Source: Roseateles_B flavus
GTDB taxonomy: Bacteria; Pseudomonadota; Gammaproteobacteria; Burkholderiales; Burkholderiaceae_C
NCBI RefSeq assembly: GCF_039872765.1
Contig: NZ_JBDPZC010000020.1
Span: 1-53,335, forward strand
DNA: 53,335 bases
Direction: 5' to 3'
Positions 41,576 to 49,857 of this stretch are shown here, piece after piece. Numbering within the stretch: the first letter of the stretch is position 1; every line of letters starts with the position of its first letter. A program made the translations under genes and the position numbers. The notes beneath the pieces are model-generated. The model made no database searches and had not been told where the DNA came from. It saw only the letters and a list, made by a program, of their open reading frames with translations.

Positions 41576-43447
41576 TCAGGCCCCCGGGGCCTTGCGCCGG
41601 TGCTCCAGCACCAGGCGCTCGAATTCATGCTCAAGATCGCGCACCAGGGCGGGAATGTCAAACAGGGGCGTCTGCCGGCCCTGCTCGCGCAGGTAGCGCT
41701 TGTAGGATGCCGCACGCAGGGGCTGGCGGCCGATCTGCACGGCGCGCTCAACGTACTCCGGCAGGGAATAGGTCACGAGTTCCGGCAGTCCGGCGGCCGT
41801 CAGCAGGCTCCCGGCCATGCGCGAGATGTAGCAGCGGCCGGCCCGGGTCAGGATGGGCGTGCCCATCCAGAGGCAGTCGCTGGCGGTGGTGCCGGCGTTG
41901 TAGGGGAAGGTGTCCAGCACCAGATCGGCCAGCTGGAAGCGCGCCAGATACTCCGGCGGCGCCACGCGCGGCGCGAAGTGCAGGCGCTCCGGCGCCACGC
42001 CCCGAGCCTGGGCGGCGGCCCTCATGTTGGCCTCGGCCCAGCGGTTGTCCGCCAGCAGCCACAGGAGGCTGCCCGGGACCTGCTGCAGGATCTGCATCCA
42101 GGCCGAGAACATCTCTTCCGTGTACTTGTGGTTGTTGTTGAAGCTGCAGAAGACGAAGGCGTCCTCGGGCAGGCCGTAGCGGGCGCGCTCGGGCGTGGGG
42201 CCGACCTCGCGCTGGCGGTCACTGACCTGGTAGCAGTGCGGCAGGTAGATGGGTTTCTCGGTGCACAGCGGGAGGTACTCCGGCGGCATCGTGAAGCGGT
42301 CCGCGATGATGTAGTCCTCCCCCGGCAGGGCCGAGGTGGCGGGCAGGCCCAGGTAGCCCACCTGCACCGGCGCCGGGCGGTAGGCCAGGATGTTGGGGCG
42401 CGCGCCGCTGGTAAGGCCCTGGAGGTCGACCATCACGTCGATGCCGGCCTCGGCGATCTGCCGCGCGGCCTGCTGGTCGTCCACGCCGGCCAGGGGCATG
42501 AAGCGGTCCATGGCCTTCAGGATGCGGGTGCGCTGGGCCGTGCCGTCTTCCTTGCTCCAGCACAGGGCATGGACCTCGAAGCGGCTGCGGTCGTGCAACT
42601 CGAACAGCTCGGGCGTCAGCAGGCCCACGGCATGCATGCGCAGGTCGCCGGACAGATAGCCGATGCGGATCCTCTCCCCCGCCGGCCGCGCATGCAGCTG
42701 GTGGAAGGGCTTGCCCTTGTACTTGACGACGCGCTCGTTGACGAAGCGCTGGGCCACCATCAGCTGGATGGCCGGGTCATCGGTGGCGCTGAGCGTGGCC
42801 AGCAGCGAGGTGTTGACCAGCAGCTGGTTGTGCGTCACCTCACCCACCGGCTGGTAGATGGGCCACTCGCACTGCTTCTGGCGGATGTGCACGTAATGCT
42901 GCTGCACGTCGCCCTGCTCGGGCTTGAGCAGCAGGCTGCGTTTCATCAGCGCCTCGGATTCATCGAGGCGGCGCTCGCCCTCCAGCAGGCGGGCGGCATT
43001 GTTGAGGGCGTGCAGGCGCAGGTCGATGGGCTCGGCACCGATGGCCATCAGCTCGCCGGCGTCATAGACCGCCTGCCACTGGGCCAGGGCCTCGGCCGTC
43101 TTGCCCTGGTGCTCCAGCTGGTGGCCCAGGTTGAGCTTGGCCTGCGCGAAATCCGGGTTGAGGGCCAGGGCGCGCAGGTACACGGCCTCGGCCTCGGCAT
43201 GCCGGCGCATCTCGCCCAGCACCGTGCCCCAGTTGAACAGGGCCAGCAGGCGCTGGGGGCTCTGGTTGCTCTCGACCCAGGCCTCGTACAGCGCCAGGCA
43301 GTCGGCCTGCCGGCCTCCCGTTTGCCATTGGTGCGCCAGGCTCATCAGTTCCTGCAGAGGCATGGCGCCGGCGCGGGCGCGGGCGATCACGGCCTCGGCC
43401 GAGGCGGCCTGGTCCAGCAGTGCAGCAGCGGGTTGTGACATGTCCAT
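41576..43447 (-). CDS. TPR-containing GT41 (O-GlcNAc transferase/SPINDLY-like) glycosyltransferase
   Basis: A 623-aa protein with several TPR repeats in its N-terminal 190 residues (for example AEAEAVYLRALALNPDFAQAKLNLG, split in two helices) and a GT41 catalytic region from about 265: RIGYLSGDLRMHAVG, SFNNNHKYTEEMFSAWMQIL and ADLVLDTFPYNAGTTASD, the last binding the nucleotide. GT41 enzymes glycosylate Ser/Thr of proteins in the cytoplasm. As first gene of the run it is directly upstream of the ABC exporter (19 bp). This makes it a candidate for modifying the exported protein before secretion, which is inference. Two in-frame ATGs (43447, 43441) are equally possible. Confidence 0.85.
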   Translation of the reverse strand: MDMSQPAAALLDQAASAEAVIARARAGAMPLQELMSLAHQWQTGGRQADCLALYEAWVESNQSPQRLLALFNWGTVLGEMRRHAEAEAVYLRALALNPDFAQAKLNLGHQLEHQGKTAEALAQWQAVYDAGELMAIGAEPIDLRLHALNNAARLLEGERRLDESEALMKRSLLLKPEQGDVQQHYVHIRQKQCEWPIYQPVGEVTHNQLLVNTSLLATLSATDDPAIQLMVAQRFVNERVVKYKGKPFHQLHARPAGERIRIGYLSGDLRMHAVGLLTPELFELHDRSRFEVHALCWSKEDGTAQRTRILKAMDRFMPLAGVDDQQAARQIAEAGIDVMVDLQGLTSGARPNILAYRPAPVQVGYLGLPATSALPGEDYIIADRFTMPPEYLPLCTEKPIYLPHCYQVSDRQREVGPTPERARYGLPEDAFVFCSFNNNHKYTEEMFSAWMQILQQVPGSLLWLLADNRWAEANMRAAAQARGVAPERLHFAPRVAPPEYLARFQLADLVLDTFPYNAGTTASDCLWMGTPILTRAGRCYISRMAGSLLTAAGLPELVTYSLPEYVERAVQIGRQPLRAASYKRYLREQGRQTPLFDIPALVRDLEHEFERLVLEHRRKAPGA

Positions 43448-43673
43448 GGCGAGGCGCCTGCTTCCGCGAGGGCAGGCAAACAGTTGCGCTTGCCAGCCAT
43501 CTTAGGGAGAGCCCTCGGAATCGATCCCGCCAATTGAGCGGTATTCACCCGCCATCACGGCGTGAACCATGACCGGCATCACGGTGTGCGACGGGCAGCC
43601 AAAAATCTAATGAATTGCTCGCAGTCTCATGCCCAATGCCTTGATTTAGAAGGCACAATGCCACGAGCATGCC
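43448..43673. promoter_or_regulatory. Divergent promoter region with repeated CATCACGG sites
   Basis: A 226-bp intergenic region between the GT41-led cluster and the dehydrogenase gene. CATCACGGCGTG (43553-43564) and CATCACGGTGTG (43577-43588) are direct repeats with a 24-bp period, two helical turns apart. The right part is less GC-rich (AAAAATCTAATGAATTGC at about 43600) and probably holds the plus-strand promoter. No regulator gene lies nearby. Confidence 0.5.
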
Positions 43674-44681
43674 ATGAATATCATCATTCTCGACGACTAT
43701 CAGGATGCGGTGCGCAAGCTGCGCTGCGCCAGCAAGCTGGATCCCTTCAATGCCAAGGTCTTCACCAACACGGTGAAGGGGATCGGGCAATTGTCCGTCC
43801 GCCTGCGGGATGCCGAGGTGCTGGTGCTGATCCGCGAGCGCACCCATTTCCCCCGCCAGCTGCTGGAGAAGCTGCCCCGGCTCAAGCTGATCGCCCAGAC
43901 CGGCCGAGTGGGCCCCCATATCGACGTCGAGGCCTGCACCCGCCTGGGCATCGCCGTCGCGGAGGGCGTGGGCTCCCCCATCGCCCCGGCGGAGCTGACC
44001 TGGGCGCTGATCATGGCCTCCATGCGCCGCCTGCCGCAATACATCGGCAACCTCAAGCACGGGGCCTGGCAGCAGTCGGGGCTCAAGGCCGCCTCCATGC
44101 CGCCCAACTTCGGCGTGGGCATGCTGCTGCGGGGCAAGACCCTCGGCCTGTGGGGCTATGGCCGCATCGGCCAGCTGGTGGCCGGCTACGGCCGCGCCTT
44201 CGGCATGCAGGTGCTGATCTGGGGCAGCGAGTCGAGCCGCGCGCGCGCCGTGGCTGACGGCTACATGGCCGCCGAGAGCCGCGAGGCCTTCTTCGCCCAC
44301 TGCGATGTGATGAGCCTGCACCTGCGCCTGTGCGACGGCACCCGCGGCATGGTCACCCTGGACGACCTCAACCGCATGAAGCCCACGGCGCTGTTCGTCA
44401 ACACCTCGCGCGCCGAGCTGCTGAGCGAAGGCGCTCTGGTGTCCGCCCTCAACCGCGGCCGGCCCGGCATGGCCGCCATCGACGTCTTCGAGAGCGAGCC
44501 CATCCTGCAGGGCCACCCCCTGCTGCGCCTGGAGAACGCCGTGTGCACGCCGCACATCGGCTATGTCGAACAGGACAGCTACGAGCTCTACTTCGATGCG
44601 GCCTTCGACAATGTGCTGAACTTCGTCCGCGGCGAGCCCAGCAACATCGTCAACCCCGACGCCCTGAAGGCGCTGCGCTGA
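43674..44681 (+). CDS. D-2-hydroxyacid dehydrogenase (3-phosphoglycerate dehydrogenase family)
   Basis: A 335-aa NAD-dependent oxidoreductase. The Rossmann motif LGLWGYGRIGQLVAGYG (about 157-173) is followed by NTSRAELLSEGAL with the catalytic Arg region, and by the Glu and the catalytic His in CTPHIGYVEQ (H289 area). The N-terminal catalytic lobe is present, with LKLIAQTGRVGPHID. Substrate is not defined by sequence; members act on phosphoglycerate, lactate, glyoxylate and others. Its stop codon overlaps the start of the chromate transporter gene (TGATG). Confidence 0.88.
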   Translation: MNIIILDDYQDAVRKLRCASKLDPFNAKVFTNTVKGIGQLSVRLRDAEVLVLIRERTHFPRQLLEKLPRLKLIAQTGRVGPHIDVEACTRLGIAVAEGVGSPIAPAELTWALIMASMRRLPQYIGNLKHGAWQQSGLKAASMPPNFGVGMLLRGKTLGLWGYGRIGQLVAGYGRAFGMQVLIWGSESSRARAVADGYMAAESREAFFAHCDVMSLHLRLCDGTRGMVTLDDLNRMKPTALFVNTSRAELLSEGALVSALNRGRPGMAAIDVFESEPILQGHPLLRLENAVCTPHIGYVEQDSYELYFDAAFDNVLNFVRGEPSNIVNPDALKALR

Positions 44682-45259
44682 TGGATGAGCAGGGCCAGCG
44701 CCCGGCCCCGGCCCACCCCTGGGCCCTGTTCCTCGCCTTCAACCGCCTCGCCCTGCAGGGCTTCGGCGGCGTGCTGGCCGTGGCGCAGCGCGAGCTGGTG
44801 GAGCGCCTGGGCTGGCTCAGCAAGCAGGAGTTCATGGAGGTGCTGGCCGTGGCCCAGGTCATGCCGGGGCCCAATGTGGTCAACATCTCCCTGATGATCG
44901 GTGACCGCTTCTTCGGCCTGCGCGGCGCCTTTGCCTCGGTGGCGGGCATGTTCGCCGCGCCCTGTCTGATCGTGCTGGGGCTCACCGCCCTGGCCGGCCA
45001 GTGGCTGCACGAGCCCGTGGTGCAGGGCGCCCTGCGCGGCATGGGCGCGGTGTCGGCCGGCCTGATCCTCGCGACCGGCGTCAAGCTGCTGGGCACGCTG
45101 AAGCAGCACCCCCTGGGGCGGCCGACGGCCCTGGCCTTCGCCGCCCTCGCCTTCGCGGCCATCGCCCTGCTGCGCTGGCCCCTGATCTGGATCGTGCTCG
45201 GGCTGGGCGGCCTGGGCATGGCGCTGGTCTACCTCCGGCTGGGCCCGCCGCAGGACTGA
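44681..45259 (+). CDS. Chromate transporter, N-terminal half type (CHR family)
   Basis: A 192-aa membrane protein of the short-chain CHR family. The diagnostic NRLALQGFGGVLAVAQRELVE and AVAQVMPGPNVVNISLMIG segments are present, the second being the CHR PGPN motif. About six hydrophobic segments follow. Short CHR proteins come as paired genes and work as a heterodimer for chromate efflux. The partner starts 2 bp after this stop. Start: ATG at 44681, coupled with the dehydrogenase stop. Confidence 0.9.
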   Translation: MDEQGQRPAPAHPWALFLAFNRLALQGFGGVLAVAQRELVERLGWLSKQEFMEVLAVAQVMPGPNVVNISLMIGDRFFGLRGAFASVAGMFAAPCLIVLGLTALAGQWLHEPVVQGALRGMGAVSAGLILATGVKLLGTLKQHPLGRPTALAFAALAFAAIALLRWPLIWIVLGLGGLGMALVYLRLGPPQD

Positions 45260-45260
45260 C

Positions 45261-45788
45261 ATGCTGCTGGACCTCTTCCTGCATTTCCTGGCCCTCTCCC
45301 TGCTGGCCATCGGCGGGGCCATCACCACGGCGCCGGAGATGCACCGCTATCTGGTGGGCGACCGGGGCTGGCTCAGCGACGAGAGCTTCACCCAGTCCAT
45401 CGCCCTGGCGCAGGCGGCGCCGGGCCCCAACATCCTCTTCGTTGCCGTGCTGGGCTACCAGGTGGCAGGCCTGCCGGGCGCGCTGGCGGCCATGGGCGGC
45501 ATCATGCTGCCCTCCACCACGCTGGTGCTGGTGGCCACCCGCTGGGCGCGCGCGCACCAGGAAGACCGCCTCGTGCGGTCATTCACCCTGGGCCTGCAGC
45601 CTCTGACGCTGGGCCTGATCATCGCCACCGGCTGGTTGCTGGCCGCGCCCTATCTGCAGCAGGCCGACCGCCGCCTGGCCACACTGGCGCTGGTCGCCGG
45701 GACTCTGGTGTTGACCCTGAGAACGCGGCTGTCGGTGGTCTGGATGGTGCTGCTGGGTGGCATCGTCGGCGCCGTCTGGATGCGCTGA
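45261..45788 (+). CDS. Chromate transporter, C-terminal half type (CHR family)
   Basis: A 175-aa CHR half-transporter. FLALSLLAIGGAITTAPEMHRYL, split by a turn, and SIALAQAAPGPNILFV correspond to the second-half motifs of long ChrA. Together with the preceding protein it forms a complete exporter. The physiological substrate may be chromate or another oxyanion. Confidence 0.9.
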   Translation: MLLDLFLHFLALSLLAIGGAITTAPEMHRYLVGDRGWLSDESFTQSIALAQAAPGPNILFVAVLGYQVAGLPGALAAMGGIMLPSTTLVLVATRWARAHQEDRLVRSFTLGLQPLTLGLIIATGWLLAAPYLQQADRRLATLALVAGTLVLTLRTRLSVVWMVLLGGIVGAVWMR

Positions 45789-45864
45789 CCCCCGTCAACG
45801 CGGGGTGGCCGCCGCGGAGCTGCTTGGGATACTGCCGGCTCCTTCCCCCTCCTCTGCCAAGACC

Positions 45865-46425
45865 ATGAAGAAACTGGCTCTTTCCCTCGCCCTGCTGGCC
45901 GCAGCCGCGGTGCAGGCCGCCCCGGTCCTGAACGCCGCCAACGGGCACTACTACGAGTACTTCGCCGACGCCGTCTCGGCCGAGGACGCCTTCACCCTGG
46001 CCGCCAGCCACAGCTACCTGGGCATGACGGGCTACCTCACCACCATCACCAGCGCGGACGAGAACCGCTTCGTCGCCACCACCGCGGGCGGCCAACTGGC
46101 CTGGATCGGCGGCTCGGACCACGGTGACGCCGTGAACCACTGGACCTGGCGCACCGGCCCCGAGACCGGCCAGGACTTCAGCTTCACCAGCTGGGCCCCC
46201 GGCGAGCCCAACAACTGCTGCGGCGGCGAGGACTACGTCCACATCAACTACGGCGGCTTCGGCCTCTGGAACGACCACGGCGGCCCGGCCAACACCTGGC
46301 AGCGCAATGGCTATGTGGTCGAGTACAGCGCCGCCGCCAGCGCCGTGCCGGAACCCGCCTCCCTGGCCCTGATCGGCCTGGGCCTGGGCCTGGCAGGCCT
46401 GGCTCGCCGCCAGCGCAAGGCCTGA
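45865..46425 (+). CDS. C-type lectin-like PEP-CTERM surface protein
   Basis: A 186-aa exported protein. A signal peptide (MKKLALSLALLAAAAVQA, about 1-18) is followed by a C-type-lectin domain with ATTAGGQLAWIGGSD, the WAPGEPNN segment containing the EPN tripeptide of mannose-type lectins, and LWNDHGG. The C-terminus is a PEP-CTERM sorting signal: VPEPASLAL, a hydrophobic helix and RRQRKA. An exosortase elsewhere should anchor it during envelope polysaccharide export. The start is the ATG with the signal peptide; an upstream in-frame extension overlaps the chromate gene and is rejected. Confidence 0.9.
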   Translation: MKKLALSLALLAAAAVQAAPVLNAANGHYYEYFADAVSAEDAFTLAASHSYLGMTGYLTTITSADENRFVATTAGGQLAWIGGSDHGDAVNHWTWRTGPETGQDFSFTSWAPGEPNNCCGGEDYVHINYGGFGLWNDHGGPANTWQRNGYVVEYSAAASAVPEPASLALIGLGLGLAGLARRQRKA

Positions 46426-46450
46426 CCCCCTGCGGCTTGCCGCCACAGAA

Positions 46451-46475
46451 AAGGGCGCCCGCATGGGCGCCCTTT
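46451..46475. terminator. Bidirectional intrinsic terminator
   Basis: AAGGGCGCCC and GGGCGCCCTT form a strong stem with a 4-base loop (GCAT), flanked by A's on the left and T's on the right. It separates the PEP-CTERM gene from upp. Confidence 0.85.
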
Positions 46476-46492
46476 CTCATCGGGATCATCGC

Positions 46493-46519
46493 GAGTTCGC
46501 AAATTCGCGAATTCGCGAA
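46493..46519. repeat. Tandem octamer and 16-bp perfect palindrome
   Basis: Three tandem octamers (GAGTTCGC, AAATTCGC, GAATTCGC) end in TTCGCGAATTCGCGAA, a perfect 16-bp palindrome at 46504-46519, just downstream of the upp stop. The AT content is unusual for this genome. Function unknown; a protein-binding site or a part of the terminator region is possible. Confidence 0.6.
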
Positions 46520-46526
46520 AGGCCGC

Positions 46527-47159
46527 TCAGCCTTCCTTGGTGCCGAAGATCTTGTCGCCGGCATCGCCCAGGCCGGGGATGATGTAGCCGTTCTCGTTGA
46601 GATGGCTGTCGATGGCCGCGGTCCAGCAGCGCACATCCGGATGCGCCTTCGTCAGCGCGGCCACACCCTCCGGCGCGGCGACCAGCACCAGGGCCCGGAT
46701 GTCCTTGCAGCCGCGGCGCTTGAGCAGGTCGAGCGTGGCGATCATGGAGCCGGCCGTGGCCAGCATGGGGTCCACCACCAGGGCCGTGCGCTCTTCCAGA
46801 TGGCCGACGAACTTCTCGAAGTAATGCACCGGCTGCAGGGTCTCATGGTCGCGGGCCAGGCCCACCACGCTGATCTTGGCATTGGGGATCATGTCCAGCA
46901 CGCCGTCCAGCATGCCCAGGCCTGCGCGCAGGATGGGCACCACGGTGACTTTCTTGCCGGCGATCTGCTCGACCTCGGTCGGGCCGCTCCAGCAGTTGAG
47001 GGTGGTCGTCTCCAGGGGGAAGTCGGCGGTGGCCTCGTAGGCCAGCAGGCGGGCGACCTCGCCGGTCAGCTCGCGGAACTTCTTGGTGGAGATGTCGGCC
47101 TCGCGCATGAGGCCGATCTTGTGCTTGACCAGGGGGTGACGGACTTCAATGACAGCCAT
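46527..47159 (-). CDS. upp: Uracil phosphoribosyltransferase
   Basis: A 210-aa enzyme of standard length making UMP from uracil and PRPP for pyrimidine salvage. It has HPLVKHKIGLMR at the start, VVPILRAGLGMLDG, the PRPP-binding VDPMLATAGSM near 129-139 and the uracil-binding C-terminal region YIIPGLGDAGDK. It is a single gene with its own terminator side. Confidence 0.97.
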   Translation of the reverse strand: MAVIEVRHPLVKHKIGLMREADISTKKFRELTGEVARLLAYEATADFPLETTTLNCWSGPTEVEQIAGKKVTVVPILRAGLGMLDGVLDMIPNAKISVVGLARDHETLQPVHYFEKFVGHLEERTALVVDPMLATAGSMIATLDLLKRRGCKDIRALVLVAAPEGVAALTKAHPDVRCWTAAIDSHLNENGYIIPGLGDAGDKIFGTKEG

Positions 47160-47195
47160 GGTGCTTGGGGTCTCGTGAATCGTTGATGGGCCGGA

Positions 47196-47942
47196 TTATC
47201 GCGAGCCGGCCCCGCGCTGGCGCAGGGCTTCGTAGAGGCACACCCCTGCCGCGACGGACACATTGAGGCTCTCGACCGCCCCCTGCATGGGAATGCGGAC
47301 GAGTTCGTCGCAGGTCTTGGCCGTCAGCTGGCGCATGCCCTCGCCTTCGGCACCCAGCACCAGGGCGACGGGGCCCTTGAGGTCCAGGTCATAGATGGAC
47401 TTCTCGGCCTGGTCCGAGGTGCCGATCACCCAGATATTGCGCTCCTTGAGCTCATTGAGCGTGCGCGCCAGATTGGTCACCATCAGGTAGGGCACGGTCT
47501 CGGCCGCACCGCTGGCCACCTTGGCCACGGTGGCGTTGAGGCCCACCGCATGGTCCTTGGGCGCGACGACGGCATGGGCTCCCGCGCCGTCGGCCACCCG
47601 CAGGCAGGCGCCGAGGTTGTGGGGATCCGTGACGCCATCCAGCACCAGCACCAGGGGGGCGCCTTCCACGCCGTCCAGCACATCGTCCAGCGAGTGCTGC
47701 TGGGCCACGGCCGTGCAGCGGGCCACCACGCCCTGGTGGCGGCTGTTGCCCGCCAGGGCGGCCAGGCGCTCGCCATCGCTCTCCACCAGCTTGGCACCGG
47801 CCTCGCGGGCTCGGTCCAGGAACTGGCGCATGCGCTGGTCACGGCGCGCGCCCTCGAAATGGATCTCGCTGATGGACTGGGGCGCGGTCTTCAGCCGCAC
47901 GGTGACGGCATGGAAGCCGAAGAGGATGTGTTTGGCGCTCAT
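47196..47942 (-). CDS. rlmB: 23S rRNA (guanosine-2'-O-)-methyltransferase
   Basis: A 248-aa SPOUT methyltransferase that methylates G2251 of 23S rRNA. The N-terminal L30e-like substrate-binding domain (KHILFGFHAVTVRLK) precedes the knotted catalytic domain with VLDGVTDPHNLGACLR, VLGAEGEGMR and PMQGAVESLNVSVAAG, the three SpoU motifs. Start: ATG at 47942, overlapping the stop of the DUF1624 gene by 4 bp. Function is firm by motif. Confidence 0.95.
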   Translation of the reverse strand: MSAKHILFGFHAVTVRLKTAPQSISEIHFEGARRDQRMRQFLDRAREAGAKLVESDGERLAALAGNSRHQGVVARCTAVAQQHSLDDVLDGVEGAPLVLVLDGVTDPHNLGACLRVADGAGAHAVVAPKDHAVGLNATVAKVASGAAETVPYLMVTNLARTLNELKERNIWVIGTSDQAEKSIYDLDLKGPVALVLGAEGEGMRQLTAKTCDELVRIPMQGAVESLNVSVAAGVCLYEALRQRGAGSR

Positions 47943-48673
47943 CCCCGCATTGTCGCCTGCCACAGCATCAGCCCGCCGATCAGCACCGGCTGGTGGACCA
48001 TGTAGTAGCTCAGGCTCCAGCGCCCCAGCAGGGCCAGGCCGCGGCGCAGGGGGCCCGAAGGCCGCGGGGCCCCCAGGCGTGGCAGCAGCCAGCGCGCCAG
48101 GGCCGCACCTGCCAGCATCAGGCCCAGCCAGGGCAGCACGGGCACGTAGTCCTCGGTGACGGGCTTGTGGGTCACCAGGCCCACCCAGTTGGTCCAGCGC
48201 GTGTCGAAGAAGGGGTGCTGGACGAAGACCGGCAGCAGCAGGCAGCCCAGGGCCAGACCCAGCAGCGCGCCCTGCCCCAGGCGCGGCAGCCCCCAGCGCA
48301 GCAGGATCAGCATCAGAGCCATGCCATGCAGCACGCCGAAGCTGATGAAGGAACGCGGGAACATGAACCAGGACCCCAGGCTGACCAGCAGGGCGCAGCC
48401 CGCCACCTGGCCCCAGCGCCGCCAGAAGCGCGGCCAGCCCTGCCCCTGGGCCAGGGCCACCGCCTGCCCCATGCCCGCGCACAGCAGGAAGAGGCTGACG
48501 ATGCAGCTGCGCTGCCAGGTCCAGAAGGGATCGCCGTAGAAGTCGGCCCTGAAGAAGCCGTAGTGCTGCAGGTCGAAGCTGAAGTGGAAGACCGTCATCC
48601 AGACCATGGCCAGGCCGCGCAGGGCATCGAGGCGGTTATCGCGGAGGAACGGTGGCGGCGTGGCGTGGCTCAT
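47939..48673 (-). CDS. DUF1624 (HGSNAT-like) integral membrane acyltransferase
   Basis: A 244-aa polytopic membrane protein of the DUF1624/heparan-alpha-glucosaminide N-acetyltransferase-like family. The N-terminal RLDALRGLAMVWMTVFHFSFDL is diagnostic, and VLHGMALML and MVHQPVLIGG are typical helices. Relatives acetylate sugars on the far side of the membrane. Substrate unknown. The start is the ATG at 48673; a TTG three codons upstream is possible. Translationally coupled with rlmB. Confidence 0.85.
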   Translation of the reverse strand: MSHATPPPFLRDNRLDALRGLAMVWMTVFHFSFDLQHYGFFRADFYGDPFWTWQRSCIVSLFLLCAGMGQAVALAQGQGWPRFWRRWGQVAGCALLVSLGSWFMFPRSFISFGVLHGMALMLILLRWGLPRLGQGALLGLALGCLLLPVFVQHPFFDTRWTNWVGLVTHKPVTEDYVPVLPWLGLMLAGAALARWLLPRLGAPRPSGPLRRGLALLGRWSLSYYMVHQPVLIGGLMLWQATMRG

Positions 48674-48768
48674 GTCAGGCAAAAGACGGCAAGGGGCGCA
48701 GTCTAAGTCTTGAATAATGAAGCCCTGCTCTCATTCTCGGACCACAACGCGTCCCTTGCCGCCCCAGA

Positions 48769-49857
48769 ATGCCCGCCCTGCCCCGCTTCCCCTCGCGGAC
48801 CGCCCCGCTGGTCCTGCTGCTGACCGCCTGCCTGGCCTGGACCGCGCAGGCCCAGCCCCGTGCCATCACCCCGCGTGGCCCCCTGGATGCCGCCGAGCAG
48901 AACAACATCAGCGTCTTCAAGCGCGTCTCGCCCTCGGTGGTGCACATCACCACGCTGGACATGCAGCGCGACTTCTTCTCGCTCAACGTCGAGCAGGTCC
49001 CGCGCGGCACGGGCACCGGCTTCATCTGGGACGAGCAGGGCCACATCGTCACCAACTTCCACGTGATCCAGGGCGGTGACGCGGCCCGGGTCACCCTGGC
49101 GGACCAGAGCAGCTACAGCGCCCGCCTGGTCGGCGCCTTCCCCGACCGCGACCTGGCCGTGCTGCGCATCGAGGCCCCGCGCGACAAGCTCCAGCCCATC
49201 CCCGTGGGCAGCAGCCGCGAGCTGCAGGTGGGCCAGGGCGTCTACGCCATCGGCAATCCCTTCGGCCTGGACCAGACGCTCACCCGCGGCATCGTCTCCG
49301 CGCTCAACCGCGAAATCGAGTCGGTCAATCGCCGCGCCATCCGCGGGGTGATCCAGACGGACGCGGCCATCAACCCTGGCAATTCCGGCGGCCCCCTGCT
49401 GGACTCCGCGGGCCGCCTGATCGGCGTCAACACGCAGATCTACAGCCCCAGCGGCGCCAGCGCGGGCATCGGCTTCGCGATCCCGGTGGACGAGGTCAAC
49501 CGCGTGGTGCCCCGGCTGATCAAGGACGGCCGCTTCATCCGCCCGGCGCTCGGCGTGAGTGCCGGCACGGCCCAGCTGCACCAGGCCCTGCAGCTGCCCC
49601 GTGGCGTGGCCATCGTGGGCATGGGCCCGCGCAGCCCGGCCGCCGAGAGCGGCCTGCAGGCCTTCCACCGGGGCCGCGACGGCCGCATCGTGCAGGGCGA
49701 CGTGATCACCGCGCTCAATGACGAGCCCATCAAGGACCTGGACGACATGCTGGCCCTGCTGGAGAAGCGCCAGGTCGGTGAACGGGTGACCCTGACCCTG
49801 TGGAACAAGGGCAAGACACGCAAGCAGGCCGTGGTGCTGGGCGCGTCCAGCGACTGA
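48769..49857 (+). CDS. HtrA/DegP-family periplasmic serine protease
   Basis: A 362-aa trypsin-like protease with one PDZ domain. A signal peptide (LVLLLTACLAWTAQA) ends near residue 28. The catalytic triad is H98 (TNFHVI), D128 (DRDLAVL) and S206 (NPGNSGGPL). The PDZ domain spans about 255-350. A single PDZ and this length are closer to DegS/HhoB than to DegP. It acts in envelope protein quality control or signalling. Start: ATG at 48769. Confidence 0.92.
   Translation: MPALPRFPSRTAPLVLLLTACLAWTAQAQPRAITPRGPLDAAEQNNISVFKRVSPSVVHITTLDMQRDFFSLNVEQVPRGTGTGFIWDEQGHIVTNFHVIQGGDAARVTLADQSSYSARLVGAFPDRDLAVLRIEAPRDKLQPIPVGSSRELQVGQGVYAIGNPFGLDQTLTRGIVSALNREIESVNRRAIRGVIQTDAAINPGNSGGPLLDSAGRLIGVNTQIYSPSGASAGIGFAIPVDEVNRVVPRLIKDGRFIRPALGVSAGTAQLHQALQLPRGVAIVGMGPRSPAAESGLQAFHRGRDGRIVQGDVITALNDEPIKDLDDMLALLEKRQVGERVTLTLWNKGKTRKQAVVLGASSD

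Noticed and set aside
39148..42141. Plus-strand open frame of nearly 1000 codons opposite the ABC exporter
   Set aside because: Antisense shadow with repetitive Ala/Gly/His/Gln content.
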